Assembly (NCBI GenBank): GCA_964370185.1
Contig: CAYJIJ010000016.1
Location: 1-38,958 of the forward strand
Direction of reading: 5' to 3'
Length of the DNA: 38,958 bases
Source of the DNA: CAYJEQ01 sp964370185
GTDB taxonomy: Bacteria; Bacillota; Clostridia; Oscillospirales; Ruminococcaceae
Position 1 is the first letter of the stretch; the number at the start of each line of letters is the position of its first letter. The notes under the pieces are model-generated. The model was not told where the DNA came from. It did no database searches and saw nothing but the letters and a program-made list of their open reading frames with translations. This document shows positions 16,354 through 24,070 of the stretch, piece by piece. The translations under genes were made by a program, and so were the position numbers.

Positions 16354-17349
16354 ATGAGTAGTCAAAGATTTTCCGATGCACCGAGCTTTTTAAAAGATTT
16401 TCTTTACTATATGCTTACAATAAAAGGACTCTCTCCTAAAACTGTGGAAGCTTACTATATAGATTTAAGAGGATTTCTCCGTTATTTAAAAGCTATTAAA
16501 GACAAAACTAAAATAATCGACATTAAAGATATAGACATCTCTGATATGGATAAAAGCTATTTAGAAAAATTTACTTTATCCGATGCCTATGAATATCTTA
16601 CATATATGATGGAAGCGCATGGTAATCGTGCTTCTGCAAGGGCGAGAAAGGTTTCAGCGCTTCGTTCATTTTTTAAATATCTCACCACTAAGTCCCACCT
16701 ACTAAGCGAAAATCCCATAAAAGAGCTTGAAGTCCCCTCACTTAAAAAAAGCATGCCAAAGTATCTTTCTTTAGAGGAAAGCTTAGAGCTACTCTCTGTG
16801 GCTAATAATGGGCTTAATCTAAGGGACTACTGCATACTTGTTTTCTTTTTAAACTGTGGTATGCGCCTTTCTGAGCTCGTGGGTATTAATTTAACCGATA
16901 TAAAAGGAAACTCCCTTACCCTACTCGGTAAAGGTAATAAAGAGAGAATTGTTTTTTTAAATAGCGCTTGCATTTTAGCATATGAAAATTATTTTGCTGA
17001 GAGAAAGCTAATAAAGGCAAAACCTGGGTCGGAAAATGCTCTATTTCTCTCAAAGCAAGGAAAAAGGATTACAGGACGCCGAGTTGAGCAGATAGTTAAG
17101 GATTATTTTCAAAAGGCAGGGATAAATAGTGAAGGTTATTCACCACATAAACTTCGCCATACTGCTGCAACACTGATGTATCAGCATGGTGGGGTAGATA
17201 TTCGAGTGCTTAAGGAAGTGCTTGGGCATGTAAGCATTGCTACTACTGAAATATACACCCATGTGGCAAACAAGCAAGTAGAAGCGGCGATTGATAGCTC
17301 CCCACTTGCAAATATTAAAGCAAAAAAACAAAAGAAAATCGAGTACTAA
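16354..17349 (+). CDS. XerC/XerD-type tyrosine recombinase
   Basis: 331 aa. An N-terminal SAM-like DNA-binding domain (about 10-115) is followed by a catalytic domain with all active-site residues: Arg171 (NCGMRLSEL), Lys193 (GKGNK), His265 and Arg268 (PHKLRHTAA), His292 (LGHVS) and Tyr301 (IYTHV). Length and the SIATTEIYTHV ending match chromosome-dimer recombinases (XerC/XerD/CodV) better than phage integrases, and no phage genes or attachment repeats are nearby. The AAGGAGGGG ribosome binding site is strong. A small TTG-start membrane peptide follows 30 bp downstream. Confidence 0.9.
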   Translation: MSSQRFSDAPSFLKDFLYYMLTIKGLSPKTVEAYYIDLRGFLRYLKAIKDKTKIIDIKDIDISDMDKSYLEKFTLSDAYEYLTYMMEAHGNRASARARKVSALRSFFKYLTTKSHLLSENPIKELEVPSLKKSMPKYLSLEESLELLSVANNGLNLRDYCILVFFLNCGMRLSELVGINLTDIKGNSLTLLGKGNKERIVFLNSACILAYENYFAERKLIKAKPGSENALFLSKQGKRITGRRVEQIVKDYFQKAGINSEGYSPHKLRHTAATLMYQHGGVDIRVLKEVLGHVSIATTEIYTHVANKQVEAAIDSSPLANIKAKKQKKIEY

Positions 17350-17379
17350 TACAAAAATATTATTGTGGGGTGAAATTTT

Positions 17380-17547
17380 TTGAGCAAAAAGAAATTATTA
17401 CTTACTCTTAGCATATTTTTTACTGTGTTGACATTTGTGGGTATAGGTTATATTCATCTAAATAATGGAGAAGTTAGTGCTGGATATGCTGTAATACCTA
17501 TGATTGCACAATTAGGCTTTGTATCGTCTTATAGAAAATGTAAGTAA
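17380..17547 (+). CDS. Small membrane protein, TTG start
   Basis: 55 aa: a basic N terminus (MSKKK), a hydrophobic helix at about 6-25, a short polar loop with HLNNGEVSAGYAVIP, a second weak hydrophobic stretch and a basic end (YRKCK). The only in-frame start is TTG at 17380, preceded by GTGGGGTG at suitable spacing. The gene lies between the recombinase and a strong terminator on the same strand, which supports its being real. No family is recognised with confidence and no function is proposed. Confidence 0.6.
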   Translation: MSKKKLLLTLSIFFTVLTFVGIGYIHLNNGEVSAGYAVIPMIAQLGFVSSYRKCK

Positions 17548-17582
17548 AGCTGTAAAAATATATTAAAATAAGGCTAAATTTT

Positions 17583-17628
17583 AAGGACTTTTACCCGTGA
17601 TATGCAGGTAAAAGTCCTTATATAATTT
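17583..17628 (+). terminator. Terminator after the recombinase/small protein pair
   Basis: AAGGACTTTTACC (17583-17595) and GGTAAAAGTCCTT (17607-17619) form a perfect 13-bp stem with an 11-nt loop, followed by ATATAATTT. It also faces the convergent minus-strand gene. Confidence 0.85.
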
Positions 17629-17665
17629 CATCTAAATTCGGATATCTGCGAATATCTCCAATTAT

Positions 17666-18058
17666 TTAAGCTTTGCTGTATATTGCATCTGCAAAATTTC
17701 TAAATATAGGAAGCGATACATCCCCTTCTTTAACCACTTTAAATATTGCATAAATTGACATAGTAAATACTATCAGCCTCACAATATTGATTGCGAGTGC
17801 CGCTGTGCCAATGAATATGAATCCGATTAAAGGAATGCTCGAAAACCATAATAAATTTGTGGCAACTGCCATGAGTATTGTTTCAAATATCGCTACACAA
17901 AGTGCCTGTATTACAATCTTCCCTGCCCACACGCTCTTCTCTAAAAAAACTACCGCCGCTAAAATAAGCGAAACTGTAATTATACTGCCAAACATTGCAA
18001 AAAAGAATGCAAGAAAGACATATATCTCTAATTTAATTCCAAATCTACCACTATGCAT
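17666..18058 (-). CDS. Multi-pass membrane protein of unknown function
   Basis: 130 aa with about four hydrophobic segments (14-39, 45-66, 71-93, 94-110) and a C-terminal soluble tail, VVKEGDVSLPIFRNFADAIY. The tail recalls small four-helix proteins ending in a G-x-x-x-x-P-[IL] segment, but I cannot assign a family. The ATG at 18058 follows GAGGTAATATA. It lies downstream of leuB beyond a hairpin, so it may be read by readthrough from the leu operon; no separate promoter was found. Confidence 0.65.
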   Translation of the reverse strand: MHSGRFGIKLEIYVFLAFFFAMFGSIITVSLILAAVVFLEKSVWAGKIVIQALCVAIFETILMAVATNLLWFSSIPLIGFIFIGTAALAINIVRLIVFTMSIYAIFKVVKEGDVSLPIFRNFADAIYSKA

Positions 18059-18077
18059 TATATTACCTCAATTCATG

Positions 18078-18108
18078 AAAATTAAGGGTGCATGTTGTCA
18101 CCCTTAAT
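18078..18108 (-). terminator. Hairpin after leuB
   Basis: ATTAAGGGTG (18081-18090) pairs with CACCCTTAAT (18099-18108), 8-nt loop. On the minus strand only three T follow, so termination is probably partial. Confidence 0.6.
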
Positions 18109-18130
18109 TTAAACATCTATTATTAAACCA

Positions 18131-19204
18131 CTATATATTATTTACTATTATGCTACCCATCTCTTTAGTGCCAACTTGCTTCATGTTTGCACTCATGATG
18201 TCCGCTGTTCTGTATCCATCGCCTAAAGCTTTAGCTACTGCATCCTCAATAGCTTTTGCTTCAGTTTCGAGGTTAAATGAGTATTTTAGCATCATGGCTG
18301 CGGATAGAATGGTAGCTACTGGGTTTGCTATGTCCTGTCCTGCAATATCTGGTGCTGAGCCGTGAATAGGCTCGTAAAGTCCATTAGTGGTTGCACCAAG
18401 GCTTGCAGATGGTAGCATACCAATTGAGCCTGTAATCATGCTGGCTTCGTCTGAGAGAATATCCCCAAATATATTAGAAGTAAGCATTACATCAAACTGG
18501 GACGGATTTTTAATAAGCTGCATTGCTGCATTGTCCACATACATATAATCAAGCTCAACTTCTGGGTAATCCTTAGCCATTTCATTTACTATTTTTCTCC
18601 AAAGTCTTGAGCTTTCAAGTACATTTGCTTTATCAACACAGGTTAGCTTTTTTCTTCTCTTCATAGCTGTGTCAAATCCGATTTTAGCTATGCGGGTAAT
18701 TTCCATTGGGCTGTATCTTTCGGTGTCGAATGCTTCTTCGCCGTATCTGCCCTCTCTGTAGCCTCTGTCCCCAAAGTAGATGCCACCTGTTAGCTCTCTA
18801 ACGATCATCATGTCAAATCCATCGCCAACGATTTCACTCTTAAGCGGACAAGCATCAATTAGAGCTTTATGTGTAATAGCAGGCCTTAGATTGCAGTATG
18901 TACCTAAATGCTCACGGATTTTAAGCAGGCCTTTTTCGGGTCTTTGCTCTCCTGGGAGATTATCAAATTTAGGGTCGCCTATCGCACCCATTAAAATACT
19001 GTCGCTCGCTTTACAGATATCCACTGTTTCCTGTGGTATTGGTGTCCCTGTTTTATCTATTGCCACGCCACCTAAAAGCACATCTGTGAAATTAAATGTA
19101 TGATTATATTTTTCACCTATTTTATTTAGCACTTTGAGTGCTTCGTCCACAATCTCAGGGCCTATTCCGTCTCCTTTAATAACTGCAATTTTATAGCTAC
19201 CCAT
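18131..19204 (-). CDS. leuB: 3-isopropylmalate dehydrogenase
   Basis: 357 aa NAD-dependent decarboxylating dehydrogenase, third step of leucine synthesis. Visible markers: GDGIGPEIV (nucleotide/substrate loop), LLKIREHLGTYCNLRPA (substrate arginines), RELTGGIYFG, and the C-terminal NAD-binding segment EPIHGSAPDIAGQDIANP. A GGGGTAG ribosome binding site lies before the ATG. It is the last structural gene of leuACDB, 6 bp after leuD. Confidence 0.97.
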   Translation of the reverse strand: MGSYKIAVIKGDGIGPEIVDEALKVLNKIGEKYNHTFNFTDVLLGGVAIDKTGTPIPQETVDICKASDSILMGAIGDPKFDNLPGEQRPEKGLLKIREHLGTYCNLRPAITHKALIDACPLKSEIVGDGFDMMIVRELTGGIYFGDRGYREGRYGEEAFDTERYSPMEITRIAKIGFDTAMKRRKKLTCVDKANVLESSRLWRKIVNEMAKDYPEVELDYMYVDNAAMQLIKNPSQFDVMLTSNIFGDILSDEASMITGSIGMLPSASLGATTNGLYEPIHGSAPDIAGQDIANPVATILSAAMMLKYSFNLETEAKAIEDAVAKALGDGYRTADIMSANMKQVGTKEMGSIIVNNI

Positions 19205-19210
19205 TTTAAA

Positions 19211-19711
19211 CTACCCCTTATTTTCAATTTTGTTTTTAGTATAATTTACAAGTCCATCACTTTTCATAATATTTTGAATAAATGGTGGGAAAGGTTGTGC
19301 TGTATATGTTTTGCCTTTTGTTATATTAGTGATTATACCGGTATCAAAGTCAATTGCCACTTCATCCCCTGCTGAGATGTCGTTTGCAGCTTCTTCACAT
19401 TCGAGTATTGGCATACCGATATTAATTGCATTTCTATAAAAAATTCTTGCAAATGTAGCAGCAATTACACAGGAAACACCTGCAAATTTAATTGCAAGAG
19501 GTGCATGCTCTCTTGAAGAGCCACATCCGAAATTTTTATCGGCAACTATAATATCACCTTTTTTTACATTACTTACAAAATCTTTATCTATATCAATCAT
19601 ACAGTATTTTGCGAGCTCTTCACCAGTCGATACATTTAGGTATCTTGCAGGGATTATTACATCGGTGTCAACATTATCACCATATTTAAAAACGCTACCT
19701 TGTGCTTTCAC
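19211..19711 (-). CDS. leuD: 3-isopropylmalate dehydratase small subunit
   Basis: 166 aa, the short archaeal/Firmicute-type swivelling subunit that pairs with LeuC. KYGDNVDTDVIIPARYL near the start and FGCGSSREHAP (61-71) are diagnostic. Translation starts at GTG (19711), eight bases after AGGAGG. It lies 15 bp downstream of leuC. Confidence 0.95.
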   Translation of the reverse strand: MKAQGSVFKYGDNVDTDVIIPARYLNVSTGEELAKYCMIDIDKDFVSNVKKGDIIVADKNFGCGSSREHAPLAIKFAGVSCVIAATFARIFYRNAINIGMPILECEEAANDISAGDEVAIDFDTGIITNITKGKTYTAQPFPPFIQNIMKSDGLVNYTKNKIENKG

Positions 19712-19726
19712 AGTTTTTTCCTCCTC

Positions 19727-20986
19727 TTATAATTTACTTGGGTCAGATATTTTACCTGTAAGCGCTGAAGCCGCTGCGACTGCCGGACTTGCAAGATATA
19801 CTTCCGACTCAACATGCCCCATTCTGCCTACAAAGTTTCTATTTGTTGTAGCAACTGCTCGCTCGCCTGCCGCAAGAATACCCATATGACCGCCCAGACA
19901 TGGGCCGCATGTAGGTGTGGAGAATACTGCTCCTGCATTAACAATGTCTTCTACATAACCAAGTTTGATGGAGTCGAGGTAAATCTTCTGTGTGCCAGGG
20001 ATAACTATTACTCTAACACCCTTAGCTACCTTTTTGCCCCTTAGTATGTCTGCGGTAATCTTCATGTCGGTTATTCTGCCGTTTGTGCACGAGCCAATGA
20101 TAACTTGGTCAATCTTCACATCGCCAACTTCGTCTATTGTCCTTGTATTATCGGGAAGGTGTGGGAAGGACACTGTGGGGCGAAGTTCACTTAGATTAAT
20201 TGTGTATTCTTCGTCATACTGGGCATCTGCATCTGCTTCAAACACTTTGTATTCTTTAGTTGAATGCTCTTTTACATATTCTATTGTTTGCTCATCTACT
20301 GGGAAAATTCCGTTTTTAGCTCCTGCTTCAATAGCCATGTTTGCTATGGTAAATCTATCGTCCATAGTAAGGTTTTTAATACCCTCGCCCACAAACTCCA
20401 TTGACATATATCTTGCACCATCAACGCCGATTTTGCCGATTATATGAAGTATTACATCCTTGCCGCTTACATGCTCGGAGGGAGTTCCAATTATATTGAA
20501 TTTAATAGCGGAGGGCACTTTAAACCAACCTTCGCCAGTCGCCATACCAATTGCCATGTCAGTGCTTCCAATACCTGTGGAGAATGCACCGAGTGCACCA
20601 TATGTACAGGTGTGGGAGTCCGCACCTATTACCAAATCACCTGGCACTACAAGGCCTTTTTCGGGAAGTAGCGCATGCTCTATCCCCATTTCACCAACAT
20701 CGTAAAAATTGGTGATGTCGTGAAAAAAGGCAAATTCCCTACAAGTTTTGCATTGCTCCGCCGCTTTTATATCCTTATTAGGTGTAAAGTGGTCGAGAAC
20801 AATTGCAATTTTATCCTTATCGAATACTTTTTTTGCTCCAGCTTTGTTAAATTCGGGAATTGCTACTGCTGTGGTTATGTCGTTTCCTAAAACCAAGTCA
20901 AGATTAGCATTTATTAGCTCCCCTGCTTTAACTTCTGAAAGTCCTGCGTGTGCCGCTAAGATTTTCTGTGTCATTGTCATGCCCAT
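19727..20986 (-). CDS. leuC: 3-isopropylmalate dehydratase large subunit
   Basis: 419 aa, the shorter IPMI type made of separate large and small subunits. The aconitase-type 4Fe-4S cluster ligands are visible: Cys300 in GSCTNGRITD and Cys360 and Cys363 in TPTCGPCLGGHMG. GADSHTCTYGALGAFSTGIG is the substrate region. It isomerises 2- to 3-isopropylmalate. The ATG at 20986 follows GGAGG with 10-bp spacing; ATGs at codons 3 and 5 are less well placed. It lies 15 bp after leuA. Confidence 0.96.
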   Translation of the reverse strand: MGMTMTQKILAAHAGLSEVKAGELINANLDLVLGNDITTAVAIPEFNKAGAKKVFDKDKIAIVLDHFTPNKDIKAAEQCKTCREFAFFHDITNFYDVGEMGIEHALLPEKGLVVPGDLVIGADSHTCTYGALGAFSTGIGSTDMAIGMATGEGWFKVPSAIKFNIIGTPSEHVSGKDVILHIIGKIGVDGARYMSMEFVGEGIKNLTMDDRFTIANMAIEAGAKNGIFPVDEQTIEYVKEHSTKEYKVFEADADAQYDEEYTINLSELRPTVSFPHLPDNTRTIDEVGDVKIDQVIIGSCTNGRITDMKITADILRGKKVAKGVRVIVIPGTQKIYLDSIKLGYVEDIVNAGAVFSTPTCGPCLGGHMGILAAGERAVATTNRNFVGRMGHVESEVYLASPAVAAASALTGKISDPSKL

Positions 20987-21001
20987 TAGTGGATATCCTC
21001 C

Positions 21002-22657
21002 CTATTTATTAATCATTTTATTAACTGTACTTACTACTGCTCTGAGTGAAGATTTGGTTATACTGCTTGAAGTACCTGCACCGTAGTATTTTATACCATC
21101 AGTGCCCATTGCTTCAATATAGGAAATAGCCCTTGCTTTTGTGCCATATTCCATTGAGTGCTCACGATAATCCATAATATCCACATGGACACCAAAAGCA
21201 TTTTCAATTGCATTGCAGAATGCCGCTATTACGCCATTACCTACGCCTTTTATTTCTCTCGCTTCACCATTATACTCCATTTTTGCCTCAACTTCAACCT
21301 GTGCATCAGAAATCATTCTTTCATCATACCATTTTAGCACAATTGGAGCCCTTATATCCACATACTTTTCTACAAATACTGCATGGATTTTATCACTTGT
21401 GAGGAAGGACTGCGTTTTATCGGAAATTGCAGTTATCACCGCACTTAGGTTTTGCTGGAATGGTTTTGGTAGGTATAGTCCATAACTTTGCTCAAGTACA
21501 AACGCTACTCCGCCCTTACCTGACTGGCTGTTAATTCTGATAATTGGGTCATAGTTTCTGCCCACATCCATTGGGTCGATAGGTAGATAAGGCACTTCCC
21601 ATAGCACATCTTTATCTTTGATTTTATCCATACCTTTTCTTATTGCATCTTGGTGGGATCCTGAGAATGCCGTATATACAAAATCCCCTGCATATGGGTG
21701 CCTTGGATGAACGGGCATTGCTGTGCATTTTTCATATATTTTGATAATTTCGTTTATCTCGGTAAAGTCAAGCTCTGGGTCAACGCCCTGTGAAAACATA
21801 TTTAGCGCTATTGTGAGAATATCGGCATTGCCAGTTCTTTCGCCATTTCCAAAAAGTGTCCCCTCAACTCTGTCCGCTCCTGCTAAAAGAGCAAGCTCGG
21901 TAGCGGCAACCGCTGTCCCTCTGTCGTTGTGTGGGTGCAAGCTCACCTCTATGCTGTCTCTGCAAATTAATTTGCCACACATGTACTCGATTTGGTCTGC
22001 GTAGATGTTTGGAGTGGACATTTCAACCGTTGCAGGTAGATTGATAATCACTTTTTTATCCGGTGTTGGCTTCCATACATCAATTACAGCATTGCATATC
22101 TCCGCTGCAAAGTCCATTTCGGTGCCTGTGAAGCTCTCAGGTGAGTATTCAAATCTAAATTTAGTTTCAGGATATTTCTTTTCTTCCTCTAAAACTAATT
22201 TTGCACCCGAAACTGCAAGCTCAATAGTCTGCTCCTTGCTATTGCCAAATACCACATCTCTTTGAAGTATCGAAGTGGAATTGTATAGATGAACAACCGC
22301 TTGCTTACAGCCTTTTAAAGCTTCAAATGTTCTCTCTATAATATGATCCCTTGATTGGGTAAGCACCTGAATTAATACATCGTCTGGAATTAGATTATTA
22401 TCAATTAGATGCCTTGCAAATTCGTATTCGGTATCCGATGCCGCTGGAAATCCTATTTCTATCTCTTTAAAGCCCATCTTTACAAGGAAGCTAAAAAAAT
22501 TAAGCTTTTGCTCTAAATTCATAGGAATTTCGAGTGACTGATTTCCATCCCTTAAATCAACACTGCACCATGTGGGTGCTTTTGTGATTACATTATTCGG
22601 CCATTTTCTGTTTGGCATATTCATTACTGGGTATTGTCTGTACTTTTGATAGTTCAT
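21002..22657 (-). CDS. leuA: 2-isopropylmalate synthase (long, LeuA2/yeast type)
   Basis: 551 aa. Condenses acetyl-CoA with 2-ketoisovalerate, the first committed step to leucine. The N-terminal YRQYPVMNMPNRKWP and the TIM-barrel motif VDLRDGNQSL (33-42) mark the yeast/actinobacterial-type enzyme. The metal site HPHNDRGTA is at 241-249, followed by EGTLFGNGERTGNADILT. The C-terminal LeuA dimer/allosteric domain (about 430-551) is present, so leucine feedback is likely. It is the first gene behind the Leu T-box and has an AGGAAAATTT-type ribosome binding site. Confidence 0.96.
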   Translation of the reverse strand: MNYQKYRQYPVMNMPNRKWPNNVITKAPTWCSVDLRDGNQSLEIPMNLEQKLNFFSFLVKMGFKEIEIGFPAASDTEYEFARHLIDNNLIPDDVLIQVLTQSRDHIIERTFEALKGCKQAVVHLYNSTSILQRDVVFGNSKEQTIELAVSGAKLVLEEEKKYPETKFRFEYSPESFTGTEMDFAAEICNAVIDVWKPTPDKKVIINLPATVEMSTPNIYADQIEYMCGKLICRDSIEVSLHPHNDRGTAVAATELALLAGADRVEGTLFGNGERTGNADILTIALNMFSQGVDPELDFTEINEIIKIYEKCTAMPVHPRHPYAGDFVYTAFSGSHQDAIRKGMDKIKDKDVLWEVPYLPIDPMDVGRNYDPIIRINSQSGKGGVAFVLEQSYGLYLPKPFQQNLSAVITAISDKTQSFLTSDKIHAVFVEKYVDIRAPIVLKWYDERMISDAQVEVEAKMEYNGEAREIKGVGNGVIAAFCNAIENAFGVHVDIMDYREHSMEYGTKARAISYIEAMGTDGIKYYGAGTSSSITKSSLRAVVSTVNKMINK

Positions 22658-22721
22658 AAATTTTCCTCCATAATTTTTATGACATTTTAGTAGATGGTAA
22701 GGATAGCCTTATCTTTAAAAA

Positions 22722-22771
22722 CAAAAAATCTTTCGTCTTTTAGGCTATAACTAACCTAAGAGACGAAAGAT
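22722..22771 (-). terminator. T-box intrinsic terminator of the leu operon
   Basis: A 17-bp stem (22755-22771 with 22728-22744, one G-U pair) and a 10-nt loop are followed on the minus strand by a T run. It competes with the T-box antiterminator. Confidence 0.9.
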
Positions 22772-22985
22772 AAAATTCTTCCGTGGTACCACTCTAATTC
22801 TTTCAAATGAAAGCACTCATACGGTACGGGCTAAAAGCCGATACCTTGTCGCTATAACGGTCGACATCCGTTTTTGCCTACTTCATCTTTTCAGCAAACC
22901 ACTCAAAGGTGAGTTCGGCATTTTTGTAGGTACTGTCTTGCACCATACGACAGCTCTCTGAAACCACATGAAACGCTTACTATTC
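22728..22985 (-). promoter_or_regulatory. T-box riboswitch leader, leucine (CUC) specifier
   Basis: The leuA leader on the minus strand has AGAGTGGTACCACGG (complement near 22781-22795), the conserved T-box. Upstream is a Stem I region containing GCCGAACTCACCTTTGAG; CUC (complement of 22911-22913) is at the specifier position, a leucine codon that agrees with the downstream genes. Uncharged tRNA-Leu would favour antitermination and switch on leuACDB. Confidence 0.92.
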
Positions 22986-22989
22986 CTTA

Positions 22990-23044
22990 TCATCGTGTTT
23001 AATGATATATTTAGTTCTTTATTAATTTACCATATAAATTTTAT
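22990..23044. repeat. 55-bp sequence identical to the other side of the gap (left copy)
   Basis: Exactly the same 55 bases as 23145-23199. The identity stops at the gap edge on this side. This is the signature of overlapping contig ends, not of a biological repeat. Confidence 0.9.
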
Positions 23045-23144
23045 NNNNNNNNNNNNNNNNNNNNNNNNNNNNNNNNNNNNNNNNNNNNNNNNNNNNNNNN
23101 NNNNNNNNNNNNNNNNNNNNNNNNNNNNNNNNNNNNNNNNNNNN
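23045..23144. other. Assembly gap of 100 N
   Basis: One hundred N, the conventional unknown-length filler, between two identical 55-bp flanks. Merging the flanks gives a continuous leu promoter and T-box leader, so probably no bases are missing. Confidence 0.95.
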
Positions 23145-23199
23145 TCATCGTGTTTAATGATATATTTAGTTCTTTATTAATTTACCATATAAATTTTAT
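23145..23199. repeat. 55-bp sequence identical to the other side of the gap (right copy)
   Basis: Second copy of the 55 bases at 22990-23044. It begins exactly at the gap edge and continues into unique sequence. Confidence 0.9.
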
Positions 23200-23207
23200 A
23201 TTGTCAA
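23179..23207 (-). promoter_or_regulatory. Candidate promoter of the leu T-box transcript
   Basis: On the minus strand TTGACA (23202-23207), 17-bp spacer, TAAATT (23179-23184). Once the duplicated gap flanks are merged, it lies a short way upstream of T-box Stem I. Confidence 0.6.
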
Positions 23208-23244
23208 TAGTCTTTAATCTAAAATGCTTACAATCTTTAATTCA

Positions 23245-23697
23245 TTAAATTAGACTATCATCATTTAGCTCTTTATCTATGGACTCTCGCTTTTTATATT
23301 CTATTCTAATCATTATGACGCGTGACACAAAAGTGAAAACAACATATACTACAAAATACATTATCAAACTACTGATTTCATAATCATCTGCAACAACTCC
23401 ATATGATATTACAAGTGCAATTCCTGATAGAAGTGCGATTTTAAATGTCTCCATCATTCCATGATCTGATGGATTCCAAAAACCAATACCTTTTTTGTAG
23501 TGTCCGTATGCATTGTAAATCCCAGAAGCTATTAATATTATTAGTTCTGCAAGATATTGTTCTATCGGTGCTCTGAGAAAAAACTGCTGCACCAAAATTG
23601 ATATTAATAATGCGTAGACAAGGATACTATATCCAGTGCTCTGAATTTTTCTTCTTTCAGCTATGATACGTTCATCTTTAATTGCATTTCCTTTCAT
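23245..23697 (-). CDS. Four-helix membrane protein paired with an XRE regulator
   Basis: 150 aa from the chosen ATG. A charged N terminus (KGNAIKDERIIAERRKIQS) is followed by four hydrophobic segments (about 21-40, 47-63, 82-100, 108-130) and an acidic tail. It resembles the small integral membrane proteins (DUF6773-like) that follow XRE-type regulators in Firmicutes; the exact family is uncertain. The ATG at 23697 overlaps the regulator stop (ATGA) and lies after GGGAGG, so the two are translationally coupled. Function unknown. Confidence 0.72.
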   Translation of the reverse strand: MKGNAIKDERIIAERRKIQSTGYSILVYALLISILVQQFFLRAPIEQYLAELIILIASGIYNAYGHYKKGIGFWNPSDHGMMETFKIALLSGIALVISYGVVADDYEISSLIMYFVVYVVFTFVSRVIMIRIEYKKRESIDKELNDDSLI

Positions 23698-23894
23698 AAT
23701 GTTTCCTCCCAAAATAAATCATTCAATGTTTTTCCAAGTACTTTGCATATTGCGATACATAAATTAAGAGTGGGGTTATAATTTCCAGCTTCGATTAAAC
23801 CTATTGTTTGTCTTGTAACACCAACAGCTTTCGCTAATTCTTCTTGATTCATATCGCACTCTATGCGTGCAATTTTCATTTTTTTGTTTTTCAT
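23694..23894 (-). CDS. XRE-family helix-turn-helix regulator
   Basis: 66 aa, the size of the minimal HTH-only regulators. The HTH is NQEELAKAVGVTRQTIGLIE, followed by GNYNPTLNLCIAICKVLGKT and the characteristic LNDLFW end. The ATG at 23894 follows AAGGAGGGTGGTT; an in-frame ATG 17 codons upstream would place the start inside the promoter and was rejected. Its own promoter has a palindrome over the -10, which suggests autoregulation. It is coupled to a membrane protein that it may control or respond to. Confidence 0.88.
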   Translation of the reverse strand: MKNKKMKIARIECDMNQEELAKAVGVTRQTIGLIEAGNYNPTLNLCIAICKVLGKTLNDLFWEETL

Positions 23895-23914
23895 AACCAC
23901 CCTCCTTATATTAC

Positions 23915-23945
23915 ATATTATAATATATATTTTCCTTAATGTCAA
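23915..23945 (-). promoter_or_regulatory. Perfect-consensus promoter of the XRE gene with palindromic -10
   Basis: On the minus strand TTGACA (23940-23945), 17 bp, TATAAT (23917-23922). The 12-bp palindrome ATATTATAATAT (23915-23926) covers the -10 and could be the operator, although AT-rich DNA makes such palindromes common. Confidence 0.85.
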
Positions 23946-23977
23946 TTATATATTGCATTTATTTATAGTTTTTTTAT

Positions 23978-24024
23978 TATATGTAAATATGCCTCCGTGT
24001 AAAGCGGAGGCATATTTACATATA
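23978..24024. terminator. Perfect 20-bp inverted repeat, terminator-like
   Basis: Positions 23978-23997 and 24005-24024 are exact reverse complements with a 7-nt loop; the core arm is GCCTCCG/CGGAGGC. It lies between the DUF4097 gene and the XRE promoter, where a terminator is expected. No T run follows directly on the minus strand. Confidence 0.7.
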
Positions 24025-24070
24025 AAATTTTTAATCTTTAAATTGGATGGACTCACTAAATTTATTAATC

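Noticed and set aside
16354..17349. Phage or genomic-island integrase
   Set aside because: No attachment repeats, tRNA or phage genes nearby, and the protein looks like a housekeeping Xer recombinase.
19992..20447. Long open frame antisense to leuC
   Set aside because: It is a shadow of leuC codon usage; no ribosome binding site and no recognisable protein features. The same holds for plus-strand frames opposite leuA, leuB, rnfG, metY and recQ.
22990..23199. Long direct repeat around the leu promoter as a biological feature
   Set aside because: The copies abut a 100-N gap exactly and have the same 55-bp length as at the other gap, so an assembly origin is far more likely.
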